Origin: Streptomyces xanthochromogenes
Lineage (GTDB): Bacteria > Actinomycetota > Actinomycetes > Streptomycetales > Streptomycetaceae
Assembly (NCBI RefSeq): GCF_014650455.1
Contig: NZ_BMUZ01000004.1
Location: 1 to 64,000 of the forward strand
DNA length: 64,000 bases
Direction: 5' to 3'
The translations under genes and the position numbers were made by a program. The first letter of the stretch is position 1; every line of letters starts with the position of its first letter. The notes below the pieces were generated by a model. That model was not told the origin of the DNA. It searched no databases and saw only the letters and a program-made list of their open reading frames with translations. Shown here piece after piece: positions 14,641 to 26,602 of the stretch.

Positions 14641-15120
14641 ATGCCCTGGGCCGAAGGTGACGACGAGTGGGTGTGCGACATGGCTGCTGAGTGGTACGTC
14701 CTCATCGAAGAGGACACGAAACGGGCGGAACGCGCCGACGGGAAGTCACTGGACCTGTATCGGTGGAAGCTGACGGCCGCCCATCCCATCGACGGCAACG
14801 AGGCCCAGGCGCTCGCGGCGGCGGAGGACGCGGCCCTGAACCATCTGCCGGAACGACTCGCCCGCCACGCCAGGCCTGGAGACGAACCGGCGCGGCAGGC
14901 CTTCCGGGCCCAGGACGGTGCCTGGTTCGTCCTCCTCAAGCAGCGGCACCGGCAGTGCCACATGCGAGTGACCGCCGCCCGGCTCGCCCACACGACGGAA
15001 GAGAAGGAGGCTCCCCCGAGGAGCCTGAAGGACAAGCTGCGCAGCGCGCTGGACGGCCCGCAGCCCCTCCCGAAGCAGTGGGCGCCGCCGACCGGAATCG
15101 ACCGGCCGGGCAAGTCGTGA
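14641..15120 (+). CDS. Conserved Streptomyces hypothetical protein
   Basis: About 159 residues, soluble, with a charged N-terminal half (AAEWYVLIEEDTKRAERADG) and a basic C-terminal tail (RSLKDKLRSALDG). I know no function for it. Start choice is uncertain: ATG at 14641 or at 14680 (MAAEWYVL). The longest frame begins at 14539, but its extra residues are unlike the body. It is divergent from the PPOX gene, so the gap between them probably holds both promoters. Confidence 0.65.
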   Translation: MPWAEGDDEWVCDMAAEWYVLIEEDTKRAERADGKSLDLYRWKLTAAHPIDGNEAQALAAAEDAALNHLPERLARHARPGDEPARQAFRAQDGAWFVLLKQRHRQCHMRVTAARLAHTTEEKEAPPRSLKDKLRSALDGPQPLPKQWAPPTGIDRPGKS

Positions 15121-15252
15121 CCGCACTGCGCGCGAAAGCCACTTCGCCCTCGCCGACAAGTGTCAACGCCCGTTCCTGACAAGCCCGTTCATCGTCTGCT
15201 CACATCTCGAACCGGCGAGGCCGGAACCAACGGGCATGAGATGTCCAGGCGG

Positions 15253-15765
15253 TCACAGCGCTCGCTCGTGCGATGTCCAGGGGGCACAGCGCCAGGGAAC
15301 CAGGACGACCTTCCCGAGGTTTCCGCGCTGCTCGATGAGAGCGTGGGCCCGGGCAGCCTCAGCGAGCGGAATCTCCTCGTGCACGGCGGTCCGCAGGGCG
15401 CCGGCGTCACGCATCCGCCAGAGCTCGCACAGCCAGCGGGCGTACAGTTCCGGATCGCCGACGGCGATGGCCCGCATCTGGAAGCCGATCATCGAGGCAC
15501 CGCGAACCAGGAGTTCGTACGCCTCCACCGTGCCGCCGCCGGAGCCGAAGGCGACCAGCCGACCGCCCGTCGCCACGGCTCGCACGGCCGGGCCGAGCAG
15601 GTCGCCACCGACTCCGTCGAGGATCACGTCGTACGGACCGCCCCACTCCGTGTCCTGGTACCGGATCACCTCGTCCGCGCCCATGCCACGCACGAATGCG
15701 GCCTCGTCCGGCGCGACAGGCACGGGCGACAAGTTCCGACGACGGCCTGAACTGGTGCGGCTCAA
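15253..15765 (-). pseudogene. Quinone oxidoreductase (MDR family) C-terminal remnant
   Basis: The frame encodes only the Rossmann and C-terminal half of a zinc-independent quinone-oxidoreductase-like MDR enzyme: AAFVRGMGADEVI, YDVILDGVGGDLLGPAV, GGRLVAFGSGGG and EIPLAEAARAHALIEQR. The N-terminal GroES-like domain of about 150 residues and the start of the cofactor fold are missing. The missing side abuts the next gene, so a deletion is the simplest explanation. About 155 residues remain, compared with roughly 320 in complete members. Confidence 0.8.
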
Positions 15766-15774
15766 GGTGCCGGA

Positions 15775-16659
15775 CTATCCGCTGTGTTCTTCGAGTTCGG
15801 TGGCCGGCGTCTGTCGGGTGGCCGCCCACGACGCCAGGAGCGCCAGGTTGTCGGCGGTCTGGGTGCCCGCGGGCGCGGTGTAGACGATGAGGTGCAGGCC
15901 CGGTTCGGCGGGCAGTTCCAGGGACTCGACGTCCAAGTCGAGCCGGCCCACGATCGGATGGTGCAGACGCTTGCGGCCGGACCGGCGCAGCCGCACGTCC
16001 TGAGATGCCCACCGCCGCCGAAATAGCTCACTGCGCGTTGACAGTTCGCCGACCAGAGCGATCAGCTCATCGTCGTGCGGATTGCGGCCCGCTTCCATGC
16101 GTAGTTTCGCGGCCACGTCACCGGCGATTCGGTCGTAGTCGACAAAGAAATCCCTGGCCGCCTCGGGGTTCAGATAGACGAACCGGGCTGTGTTCGCGGG
16201 CTGTCGCGGGTCGGCCAGTACCGGTGAATACAGTGCGCGACCGAGTTGATTCATGGCGAGCACGTCATAGCGTCCGTTACCGATCCAGGCCGGCGCATCG
16301 GAGATCGCGTCGAGCACCTGCTGCAGCGTCGAGCGCACCGTCACGGCCGGCCTGCGTCGGCGTGGGCCGCTGGGCGCCCCGGACGGACGCGCGAGGTGGA
16401 ACAGGTGGTCACGCTCGGCCTCGTCGAGCTGCAAGGCAGAGGCCAACGCCTCAAGCACGCCGTCGGAGGCACCGGCGAGGCTGCCGCGCTCCATGCGCAC
16501 GTAGTAGTCGACCGATACGCCCGCCAGTACCGCTACCTCCTCGCGGCGCAGACCTTTGACCCGACGGTTGCCGCCGTAAGCGGGGAGGCCTGCCTGCTCG
16601 GGTGTGATGCGGGCGCGACGCGAGCTCAGGAATTCCCGTACCTCGGTGCGTAGATCCAT
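15775..16659 (-). CDS. XRE-type regulator with MmyB-like ligand domain
   Basis: A 294-residue regulator. An N-terminal helix-turn-helix (RRVKGLRREEVAVLAGVSVDYYVRMERG, about residues 30-60) is followed by an MmyB-like PAS-fold domain (GRYDVLAMNQLGRALYSPV, NTARFVYLNPEAARDFF, ELFRRRWASQDV) thought to bind a small lipid or fatty ligand. GAGGGG sits nine bases before the ATG of MDLRTEV, so I start there; a second ATG nine bases upstream overlaps the ribosome site. These regulators often control an adjacent SDR, and one lies directly upstream on the same strand. Confidence 0.88.
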   Translation of the reverse strand: MDLRTEVREFLSSRRARITPEQAGLPAYGGNRRVKGLRREEVAVLAGVSVDYYVRMERGSLAGASDGVLEALASALQLDEAERDHLFHLARPSGAPSGPRRRRPAVTVRSTLQQVLDAISDAPAWIGNGRYDVLAMNQLGRALYSPVLADPRQPANTARFVYLNPEAARDFFVDYDRIAGDVAAKLRMEAGRNPHDDELIALVGELSTRSELFRRRWASQDVRLRRSGRKRLHHPIVGRLDLDVESLELPAEPGLHLIVYTAPAGTQTADNLALLASWAATRQTPATELEEHSG

Positions 16660-16740
16660 CGTGGCCATCCCCTCACCGTAAGCCCGTCCCCCGCGATTCA
16701 CCGCAAGCCCGTCCCCGCAACTTAAGCCCGTGCCCGCAAT

Positions 16741-17547
16741 CTAAGGGGTACCCGATGCGGTAGTCGCCGTGCCGCCGTCCACCGGGATGACGGTGCCCGT
16801 GAGATAGGCCCCAGCCTGGCTGGCGAGGAACACGGCGATACCCGCCATGTCGTCGTCGCGGCCGAGCCGGCGCAGAGGGGTCGCCGCAGCGATCGTGTCG
16901 CCGATGGCATCGAGCGTGGACGCCATCATCTGTGACGGGAACACTCCGGGTGCTACCGCGTTCACCGTGACGTGCTGTGGGCCCAGCTCCCTGGCAAGCA
17001 CTCTGGTGAGTTGGTGGAGTGCCGCTTTGCTGCTGGCGTACGAGTAGTTGGGCGCCTGGGCGACGTGGATGGCGGCGATACTGCCGATGTTGATGATCCG
17101 CGCGGGATCATCGGCGGTGCCCGCCTTGCGCAGGGCGGGGAGCAGCGCCTGCACCAGCCAGAACGGCGACTTGAGGTTGAGGTCGAGCACCGCGTCCCAG
17201 GCCTCGTCCGGGAACGTCTCCAGCGGCTCGCGCCACATGGCTCCCGCGTTGTTGACGAGAATGTCGAGGCGTTCCGAGTCAGCCTTGACAAGGTCAGCGA
17301 GGCGTCGGCACTCGTCGTGTCTGGACAGGTCGGCGGGGATCGCTCGAACGTCGCCGAATTCGGACAGCAGACGCTGTGCCTCCGCGCACGCGTCCGCCTT
17401 GCGTGAGCTGATGACCACGCGAGCACCCGCCTGGAGAAGGCCGCGCGCTATCATCATCCCAATTCCCCTGGTGCCGCCAGTGACAAGGGCGCGCTTCCCC
17501 CGCAGATCGAAAAGCTCTGTGTGAGTGGTGAATTGACTGTCCGCCAT
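16741..17547 (-). CDS. Short-chain dehydrogenase/reductase (SDR)
   Basis: A 268-residue classical SDR that moves hydride between NAD(P)H and a carbonyl or alcohol. It shows TGGTRGIG (about residues 20-27) for cofactor binding, NNAG, the active-site YSYASSK, and PGVFPSQMM after the catalytic helix. The start MADSQF has GGAGA in range. A frame extending 93 codons upstream is low-complexity and not accepted. It lies upstream of, and on the same strand as, an MmyB-type regulator, which probably controls it. The substrate is unknown. Confidence 0.88.
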   Translation of the reverse strand: MADSQFTTHTELFDLRGKRALVTGGTRGIGMMIARGLLQAGARVVISSRKADACAEAQRLLSEFGDVRAIPADLSRHDECRRLADLVKADSERLDILVNNAGAMWREPLETFPDEAWDAVLDLNLKSPFWLVQALLPALRKAGTADDPARIINIGSIAAIHVAQAPNYSYASSKAALHQLTRVLARELGPQHVTVNAVAPGVFPSQMMASTLDAIGDTIAAATPLRRLGRDDDMAGIAVFLASQAGAYLTGTVIPVDGGTATTASGTP

Positions 17548-18003
17548 TGGTCTCCGTCTTTCTGTCGTGGAGAAGACACCGATACGGTCACGCAGCCGGA
17601 TTTGATCTGCTGTGGTTGACGCTGCGGCGCGTTTCCGTGGAGTGTTGTCGGCGCTTTCGACTCGATCAGATTGACAGGCGTTGGGGACGGCTGGGAGATC
17701 CTGGCGATACAGGTACTGCGAGAACCCCCCTTTGACGGTCCCCGGGGGCACGTCCAGCGGACGTACGACGGCAGCGAGGTCGAGCTCGGAGTGTTCCTGA
17801 GCAACAGCAGGACCCGGGGCCGGCAAGGCTCAGCACCGGCAAGCTCGCCGCGCCGGCCGGCCGGGCGCGGCTATGCTCCGATGGGACGGGCTGCGGACGG
17901 TTCCCAGCTGTCCGCGCCTCTCGACCCCGTGAGGTCGGGACCCCGCCCGCATGGTGAAGAACCGGCAACGCCCCCGGCCCGTGCGCTGGGGGCGCGCCGC
18001 ACG
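17548..18003. other. Intergenic region with a terminator
   Basis: A 456-bp gap between two leftward genes. It contains the GlgX terminator hairpin and presumably the SDR promoter near its left end. No gene is visible. Confidence 0.55.
17847..17871 (-). terminator. Likely glgX terminator hairpin
   Basis: Stem GCCGCGCC / GGCGCGGC around a GC-only loop that is itself nearly palindromic. It lies about 130 bp after the glgX stop on the transcribed side. Very stable but without a T-run. Confidence 0.5.
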
Positions 18004-20121
<2,118 letters not shown>

Positions 20122-20487
20122 CCGCGCATCAAAGCACGCCGGCCCCGGCCGAGGATTCCGACGCGACCGCACGTGGGCCGGTTACTTCCCCTCGGCCGCC
20201 CGCAGGGCACGGCGACGGTCTCGGGGAAGCGCGGGGCGTGGGGACCGTAGGGAGTGCCTGGGGGGGCAGGGAGCGGGGAGTGCGGGGAGCAGGGAGCGAG
20301 GTGCGCTCTCGGTCCACTCCAGGTCCTCTCCACCGGCGGAGCAGGTCTTCTCCACCGGGGGAGCCGATATTGGCCGTCCGCCGCCCGATCGGTCCCGGCG
20401 GGTGCCACACGAGAGCAGGCGTGGTGGCCGAGGACCGGGGCGGACGGGACGCGAGCCCATAGGACATGACAAAGAAGGACGACGCCG
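20122..20487. other. Divergent intergenic region
   Basis: A 366-bp gap between the glgX start and the DUF5133 start; it should contain both promoters. It is very G-rich on the plus strand and includes a tandem repeat, listed separately. No gene is seen. Confidence 0.5.
20321..20364. repeat. 22-bp tandem duplication with hairpin units
   Basis: Two adjacent 22-bp copies (20321-20342, 20343-20364) differ at two positions. Each contains CTCC-accgg-GGAG, a small hairpin. They lie 123 bp before the DUF5133 start and could be a double operator. Confidence 0.7.
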
Positions 20488-20724
20488 ATGTTGATGGCCC
20501 ACCCCGCAGTCCTGCGGAATCTGCTGGACCAGTACGAGACCTTGTGCGCTCTACAGGCCGAGAACGGGGGCACCTCCGAGGTGCACGGGCGCCTGGACGA
20601 CCTCGCCTACACCCTGTGTGTGTCCACCGGGACGCGCGACATCGGCTCCGCCCTCGCCGCGGCCCACCACCATCTCACCGGTGCCGCCCGCCACTCCCGC
20701 GAGGAAGCCCTCCAGGCAGCCTGA
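20488..20724 (+). CDS. DUF5133 domain protein
   Basis: A 78-residue protein matching the Streptomyces DUF5133 family: MLMAHPAVLRNLLDQYETL at the start, DDLAYTLCVSTGTRDI in the middle and a His-rich AAAHHHLTGAARH near the end. Function is unknown; it is cytoplasmic and helical. AAGGA is nine bases before the ATG. Members are often found near regulatory ATPases such as the following gene, but the two are convergent here. Confidence 0.85.
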   Translation: MLMAHPAVLRNLLDQYETLCALQAENGGTSEVHGRLDDLAYTLCVSTGTRDIGSALAAAHHHLTGAARHSREEALQAA

Positions 20725-20848
20725 ACGGGCGCGACGGACCACTGCTCGGCCGGCGCGGCGTCCCGTCGGTGCGACACCCGGGACGCCGTACGGGTGCGCC
20801 CGGCCGGTGCGGCGTCCGCCGAGGTGGCGCCCGGACCGGCAGCGTCCT

Positions 20849-21235
20849 TCAGGCGAGGCTGAGGACGGCACAGATCTCCTTGCCCCCGGCGGGAAGAGCC
20901 CTGAGCGAGACCCGCTCGGCGATGGTCTGCACGATGGACCAGCCGTAGCCGCCCTCGAAGGGCTGGCAGTCGGACCGCAGGGGGATCACGGGCAGCCGGT
21001 CGCTGTGGTCGGCGACGTGGAGAACGAGCCGTCCGTCCTGGACCTTCTGGGTGCAGGCCGACAGCCCTTCGCCGTGCCGCAGCGCGTTCGTGATCAGCTC
21101 GGTCACGACGAGGAGTGCGTCGGCGACACGCTCCTCGGAGGTTCCGGGGGCCGTTTCCCGGATGGCGTCGACAACCTGTGCGCGGGCCCGAGCAGTCTCC
21201 GGCGCCTCGGCCGTGGTGCAGGCGCTCTGATGCAT
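20849..21235 (-). CDS. ATP-binding anti-sigma-like regulatory protein (HATPase_c)
   Basis: A 128-residue single-domain GHKL ATPase of the RsbW/SpoIIAB-like type common in Streptomyces. The N box is ELITNALRHG and the G2-like box is EGGYGWSIVQTIAERV; the G1 Asp motif is degenerate (DHSDRLPV). Such proteins bind sigma factors or anti-sigma antagonists, and some are released by PP2C phosphatases like the one encoded at 10.5-12.8 kb, though that link is inference. GGGAG precedes the ATG of MHQSAC. A longer frame to 21511 has no family likeness. Confidence 0.85.
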   Translation of the reverse strand: MHQSACTTAEAPETARARAQVVDAIRETAPGTSEERVADALLVVTELITNALRHGEGLSACTQKVQDGRLVLHVADHSDRLPVIPLRSDCQPFEGGYGWSIVQTIAERVSLRALPAGGKEICAVLSLA

Positions 21236-21535
21236 GATGCTCTCCCTCGGAACGCGGGCCCCCTGCCAGGGGCGACGGAATGCGAGCGGCACAGTTCTGC
21301 CGTCACATATCAGCGTCCCCGTTGCATCTCCCCCGCAGGCGGAGCGGAGGTCCCCATTCCCCGGGTCCATGGACCACCGGAAACCGCATCGCGTCTCCGC
21401 CTTTCGGCCGATGCGGCAGACCGGCTGCCTGCCCGTAGGGACCAGGGTTTCCCGAGCCCGCGTGACACCAGGGGCCGCGGCTGTGGCAGGCGAGGGCTGT
21501 AGGCCAGCCACGGTGTGAAGGGCTGATGGGGCGGG

Positions 21536-22111
21536 TCAGTGGAGCGTGGGCCGGTAGATGAGCTCCTGGATGTGACCGTCGAGCGTTCGGCTCTCCACCA
21601 GCTCCAGGTCGAAGTCCGCCGCGCCTTGGAAGATCGCGTCCAGACCGGTCTGTCCGGTGATGACGGGGAAGAGCGTCACCTGAACGAAATCGACCAGGCC
21701 GGCGGCCATCAGCGCCCGGTTCATGGACAGGCTGCCGTGCGAACGCAACGGCACGTCGGACTCCTCCTTGAGCCGGGCCACGACATCCACGGCGTCACCG
21801 CTCACGACGGTCGCGTCCGGCCAGTCGAGCGGGGCCCGCAGCGTCTTCGACACCACGGTGGTCGGCATGTGCCGCATCCTGGTGACCCATTCATCACGCA
21901 CGTCGGCCTGTTCGTCGCTCGCGGCCAGCATCTCCGCGAACGCCCGATAGGTGTTGGCGCCGAAGACCATCCGCTGCTCCGTTCCGTACAGGTCGGCACG
22001 GCGTTCAAGCAGCTCAGGGCCCTGCTTGCCCCAGTAGCCGCCCCAGTTGGCACTGGCCCCGCCGAAGCCGTCCAGACTGGAAAAGACGTCGAAGGTGTAG
22101 GTAGCGGTCAT
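21536..22111 (-). CDS. Dihydrofolate reductase family protein (RibD C-terminal-like)
   Basis: A 191-residue protein of the RibD/DHFR-fold reductase group often called dihydrofolate reductase family. It begins TYTFDVFSSLDGFGG, has MVFGANTYRAF, VVSKTLRAPLDW, the NADPH-side motif DVPLRSHGSLSMNRALMAAG and VDFVQVTLFPVITGQTG. It is unlikely to be a true folate enzyme. GAGGAG stands before the ATG. The 300 bp to its left (21236-21535) carry no recognised gene. Confidence 0.88.
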   Translation of the reverse strand: MTATYTFDVFSSLDGFGGASANWGGYWGKQGPELLERRADLYGTEQRMVFGANTYRAFAEMLAASDEQADVRDEWVTRMRHMPTTVVSKTLRAPLDWPDATVVSGDAVDVVARLKEESDVPLRSHGSLSMNRALMAAGLVDFVQVTLFPVITGQTGLDAIFQGAADFDLELVESRTLDGHIQELIYRPTLH

Positions 22112-22443
22112 GGCGTGCTCCTCGGATGCGTTGGTCGGCAGCATGTCTGCGGGCGGACGTCCGTCTCGCGGCGCGGCGCTACACGGGCGGACGTCCCTGT
22201 CGCGGCGCGGCGCGATTCGTCGGCCGTCCTACACATAGACCCCGAACGCGGCCGAAAGTCATCGCCACGCCAGCCGGGGAACGGACTACCCGTATCGCCC
22301 CCGGCCAGGGGAACACCATCCCGCGCGCTCACCACTTCCATGGCGTGGGGACCGCCCCGTGAACACCGAGTCGGCACGACGGCGATGTCCGGGGGTGGGC
22401 AGCGCGGCGTTACGCGCGCCGTCTTTCCTCAGCCCGCAGCTCC
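22112..22443. other. Intergenic region upstream of the DHFR-family gene
   Basis: A 332-bp gap. It should hold the promoter of the leftward DHFR-family gene and contains the direct repeat listed next. No gene is seen. Confidence 0.45.
22151..22213. repeat. Two 29-bp direct repeats with GGACGTCC palindrome
   Basis: Copies at 22151-22179 and 22185-22213 (34-bp period) differ at two bases. Each contains the palindrome GGACGTCC. They lie 40-100 bp upstream of the DHFR-family start, a sensible place for paired operator sites. Confidence 0.75.
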
Positions 22444-23184
22444 CTAGGCCGCCTGTCGTCGAGGCGAGCCGCGCCTGCGGAGCTTCTTCGCGTCCATTTC
22501 CCGGTCCGAACGCCGACGCATCCCCGCGTAGAACAGCGCACCGGCGGTGAGGGTGAACAAGCCGCCGGTTGCGGAGAGGTCGAGGGCATCGAGGCCGCGG
22601 TCGTCCGTGGCTTCGATCCACGGCTTGAGGCCACCGAGCGGGTCCTTGAACAGGAAGACGTGCTGCTTGGGCTTGAACTGGCCGTAGCAGTTCTCCGTAT
22701 TGCCCAGATCCCGCACCGCGCCCGAGGTGTCGACCACGCGACAGACATCGAGTTCGGTGCCCTTGGAATTGACGTGCTGTGCCGTGTCGACCACCAACGC
22801 GTCGGCCCGCTGTCCGAACTGCTTGAGGTACGTCTGCTGCACGGTCGGCCCTACGAAGAGTCCGAGTGCCATGGTGGCGGCGGTCGCGACGACCGCGGCT
22901 CCCGCACGGTGCCAGAGACCCCCGGCCACGATGGCCGCCATGGCTGCGGCACACATGGCGAAAACGACGGCGACCCAAGTCGAGAGGTACAGGCCCAGGA
23001 CCGCGCCCACCAGGGTGGCCAGTGGAATCAGCACAGCCCAGCGCAGCGAACTCGGTGTCCGGGTGCGCGAGGACGGTGGCGTGGGCACGAGCGTGGGAAC
23101 GAGTGGCCCCGGAACGGTCCCGTCTGTCCTGGTTTTCCCGCCTGCTCGCACGTCGTGGCCCCCATGTCGCACCTGGTAGATCAT
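22444..23184 (-). CDS. Hypothetical multi-pass membrane protein
   Basis: About 246 residues. A Pro/Thr-rich cytoplasmic N terminus is followed by hydrophobic segments near residues 48-75 (WAVLIPLATLVGAVLGLYL), 75-95 and 97-120, then a soluble stretch with two cysteines (DVCRVVD, TENCYGQF), a last hydrophobic segment (GGLFTLTAGALFYAG) and a basic tail. No family recognised. The start MIYQVRH is a choice; a start 16 codons upstream is possible. No operon partner is evident. Confidence 0.65.
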   Translation of the reverse strand: MIYQVRHGGHDVRAGGKTRTDGTVPGPLVPTLVPTPPSSRTRTPSSLRWAVLIPLATLVGAVLGLYLSTWVAVVFAMCAAAMAAIVAGGLWHRAGAAVVATAATMALGLFVGPTVQQTYLKQFGQRADALVVDTAQHVNSKGTELDVCRVVDTSGAVRDLGNTENCYGQFKPKQHVFLFKDPLGGLKPWIEATDDRGLDALDLSATGGLFTLTAGALFYAGMRRRSDREMDAKKLRRRGSPRRQAA

Positions 23185-23283
23185 TCTGCGGTCAACCCTA
23201 GACGCGGCATTCGCTGGGCGGAGCCGGCCCATGACTTCGTGCTCCAGGGGCGCCTGCTGATGGCAGCCACCCGCCGATGGCCG

Positions 23284-24339
23284 TCAGTCGGACCAGTGGC
23301 CGCGCACCGCCGCCAGGACGAAGCTCGGGCCGAAGCCGATGAGCAGGCCTGCGGAGTCGGCGGGCGGCGGTGTGGTGAACGTACGGGACAGGACGTCCAG
23401 GACCGCCGAGCCGCCCAGGTTGCCGTTGGCGGCGAGGCTTTCCCAGGCGTGCCGCAGAGCCCCGTCGTCCAGTTCGAGGCCTGCGGCCACGTCGTCGAGG
23501 ATGCGGGGGCCGCCGGGATGCACCACCGCGAAGTCGAGCGGGCGGGCATCGGTTCCGAGCCATTTCCGCAGGGCAGGCATGGAGTTGTTGACACCCGCGG
23601 TCGCCGCTCGCGTGGAGTCGAAGTGGAGCCCGGCGCCGCTCAGTCGGCCGCGGTAGAGGTCGGCGCTGTCGGGCAGTACGTACTCGAAGGCGTCCGTGAT
23701 GACGAAGCTCGGCCCGTCCCAGGCGGGGCGCGCCGAGACGACCGTGGCGGCGGCGCCGTCTCCGAACAGGACCTTGTAGACGAACGAATCGAGACTCGTG
23801 TCCTCGTGGTTGTACGTCGCCGTCGACAGGCACTCCGAGGTGACGACCAGGACGTTCGCGCCGGGATGCGCGGCGATGTCCTGGTGGGCGCGGACCAGCC
23901 CCTGAGCTCCGCCCGCACAGCCGACCGTTCCCATCGGGTAACGCCGGACGTCGGGCCGCAGCCCGAGCGAGCCCACCAGATGGACGTCCAGGGAGGGCAC
24001 GGTCCACGAAGTGGTGTGGCTGGTGACGATCGCGTCGATGTCCTCGGACCGCAGTCCTGACGCGGCCAGTGCTCGCTGCCCCGCCTCGGTCGCGAGCTTC
24101 AACGAGTCTTCATAGGCCGCCTTGTTGCGCTCCTCGACCGGCGCGTTTCCGGCCACGGTCGGCGCGTCCAGCGGCCGGGTGAAGCGCCGGGTGCGCACGG
24201 TCGTCGCCCGAGCGACCCGCAGCATGGCCTCCAGGCGCGGAAGATCGGTGTGAGCCCGGCGGATGTCCGCACAGATCTCGTCGGTCGTCACCACGTTCCC
24301 GGGCAGGACGACAAAGGGAGGTGCTATGTGAGCAGGCAC
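23284..24339 (-). CDS. Type III polyketide synthase (RppA/chalcone synthase-like)
   Basis: A 351-residue type III PKS, a homodimeric ketosynthase that condenses malonyl-CoA units without carrier proteins. The catalytic triad is visible: Cys141 in GTVGCAGGA, His274 in VVHPGGPRIL and Asn307 in LAANGNLGGSAV. The loop GLLIGFGPSFVLAAV near the C terminus is also typical. Overall similarity is nearest to actinobacterial RppA-like enzymes, but the active-site-lining residues differ enough that tetrahydroxynaphthalene cannot be assumed. The start is GTG with GGGAG in range. There is no adjacent oxidase; a FabG gene lies 550 bp upstream on the same strand. Confidence 0.93.
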   Translation of the reverse strand: MPAHIAPPFVVLPGNVVTTDEICADIRRAHTDLPRLEAMLRVARATTVRTRRFTRPLDAPTVAGNAPVEERNKAAYEDSLKLATEAGQRALAASGLRSEDIDAIVTSHTTSWTVPSLDVHLVGSLGLRPDVRRYPMGTVGCAGGAQGLVRAHQDIAAHPGANVLVVTSECLSTATYNHEDTSLDSFVYKVLFGDGAAATVVSARPAWDGPSFVITDAFEYVLPDSADLYRGRLSGAGLHFDSTRAATAGVNNSMPALRKWLGTDARPLDFAVVHPGGPRILDDVAAGLELDDGALRHAWESLAANGNLGGSAVLDVLSRTFTTPPPADSAGLLIGFGPSFVLAAVRGHWSD

Positions 24340-24889
24340 GGATGCTCTCCCTCGGCGAAGGCGAAAAGGGCTGAATAGGACGTTCCGTCGATGATACAGA
24401 TCACCATCTGGCTCGAACCGTACCGGCCTGATCTCGTCCCCGGAACTTCATGGAGGCCTGGTTCTCGTTCCCTGGCCAGACCGCTACGAGGCGCAGGCGT
24501 TCGCCGCGCCGGTGTCCGGAATTCGACCAGCCCATCTTCCGCACGCGCGCAAGCCCCCTCCCTGCGCTGCCCCCCAGGGGTCGGCCCCGGACCTGCTCCC
24601 CCGACGGCAGTCTCAGGCCCGCGCTTGGGGATCTCCTCGGCGCCGGACTGAGCGGTGGCGTGTTCGCTGTGCCCGAGTAGATGGGCGCCGCGAGCCGGTG
24701 TCCTTCGGGGCGGCCGGTTGGGCGGCCGCCACCGGTGGCTCGCCCTTCGCGTCCGCAATCACCCTCCGGCTCGGCCCGGAAGCCATGGCCAACCCGGCCG
24801 CACGCGGTTCGCCGCGGGGCAGTTCACATCGGACTGCCCCGTCGGCGGGTCATCCCTGCGGCAAGCGCCCGTACTCGCCGTTCAGGGTC
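24340..24889. other. 550-bp intergenic region
   Basis: No supported gene. Frames here are low-complexity (Arg/Pro/Gly rich) on both strands. The left end, with AT-richer sequence around 24370-24420, likely contains the promoter of the type III PKS. Confidence 0.45.
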
Positions 24890-25630
<741 letters not shown>

Positions 25631-25634
25631 TCAA

Positions 25635-26462
25635 TCAGCTGGCCCGGCGGACTCCGGACCGGGTCAGCTGCCCGCTCATCGCCGCGGCTGCGTCCATGAC
25701 CGCGCCGACGTACCGGGCCCGGGTCGCGGCCGCTCGCACCTGGGCGTCCCCGGCGAGCAACGCGATGGACCCGGCGACCGCCGAGCCGTACCAGAGTGGG
25801 GCCGCGATCATGGTGCGGCCCGGCAACGGGGAGGGCCCCAGCGCGTGCCCCTCCTCGCGGACGTACGAGAAGTCGATCTTGGCGCCGGTCGCCGAGCCGA
25901 GGCAGGACAGGATCGCCAGACCTGCCGCGTCGGCCTCCAGCGGCGCGCACTCAAGGGCGCGCAGGACAGCCACGGGCGCCGAGAGCACCTCCTCGGCATG
26001 CGCTCCGAAGGCCCGTTCCGCAGCGATCCTCGCCGGTGTTCCGATCAGGTGCGGTCGATAAACGAATACAATCTGCCCAGTTCGCGACTGTAGTGTGACG
26101 ATCTCCGCCTTCACTGCAGGAGACGGCCGGTCCACCGACGGTAGTTGGGCCGCAGACAGGAAATGGGGGGCACCGTGCAGCGCGTCGACCAGCGCGTACG
26201 CAGCGCGCGGCCCCCGCTGTTCGACGGTGCCGTCCCGCAGCAGTGCCTGCAGATAGCGGTGGACGGTCGGCGCCGGCAGTTGCGCGGACGCCGCGATCGC
26301 GGCAAGAGGCTGCTCACCAGGGCCGAGTCGCCCCAGGGCACGCAGTACCGCCATGGTGCGCGCCACGGCTCCGCCGGTGCGGTCGGACGCCACGGCAGTT
26401 TGGTTCAGCAACGCGATTTCCCCCTCGCGGTGGCGGACCAGCCCGTCTCCCACAACGCGCAT
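25635..26462 (-). CDS. IclR-family-like transcriptional regulator
   Basis: About 275 residues. The N-terminal winged helix (GGAVARTMAVLRALGRLGPGE to LPAPTVHRYLQALLRDGTVEQ, about residues 26-80) and a C-terminal ligand domain (residues 115-260) follow the IclR plan. The C-terminal half is diverged from the classical IclR effector domain. Start is uncertain: the ATG giving MRVVGDG, or a downstream TTG preceded by GGGGGAA. The long frame reaching 26621 overlaps the divergent gene's start. It probably controls itself, the downstream fabG or the divergent HTH gene. Confidence 0.75.
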   Translation of the reverse strand: MRVVGDGLVRHREGEIALLNQTAVASDRTGGAVARTMAVLRALGRLGPGEQPLAAIAASAQLPAPTVHRYLQALLRDGTVEQRGPRAAYALVDALHGAPHFLSAAQLPSVDRPSPAVKAEIVTLQSRTGQIVFVYRPHLIGTPARIAAERAFGAHAEEVLSAPVAVLRALECAPLEADAAGLAILSCLGSATGAKIDFSYVREEGHALGPSPLPGRTMIAAPLWYGSAVAGSIALLAGDAQVRAAATRARYVGAVMDAAAAMSGQLTRSGVRRAS

Positions 26463-26602
26463 TCGATCCGGCAGCCGATTCTTCTCAACCAGGATCGCGA
26501 TGACCAGGCTCTGATTTTTCCGGTTCGTGAATTTCAGGAGCAGAAACTTCCGGCAATTCGCTGCGGCGAACGGAACACGGCACGAAGGGGAGAGGCTCAA
26601 GG

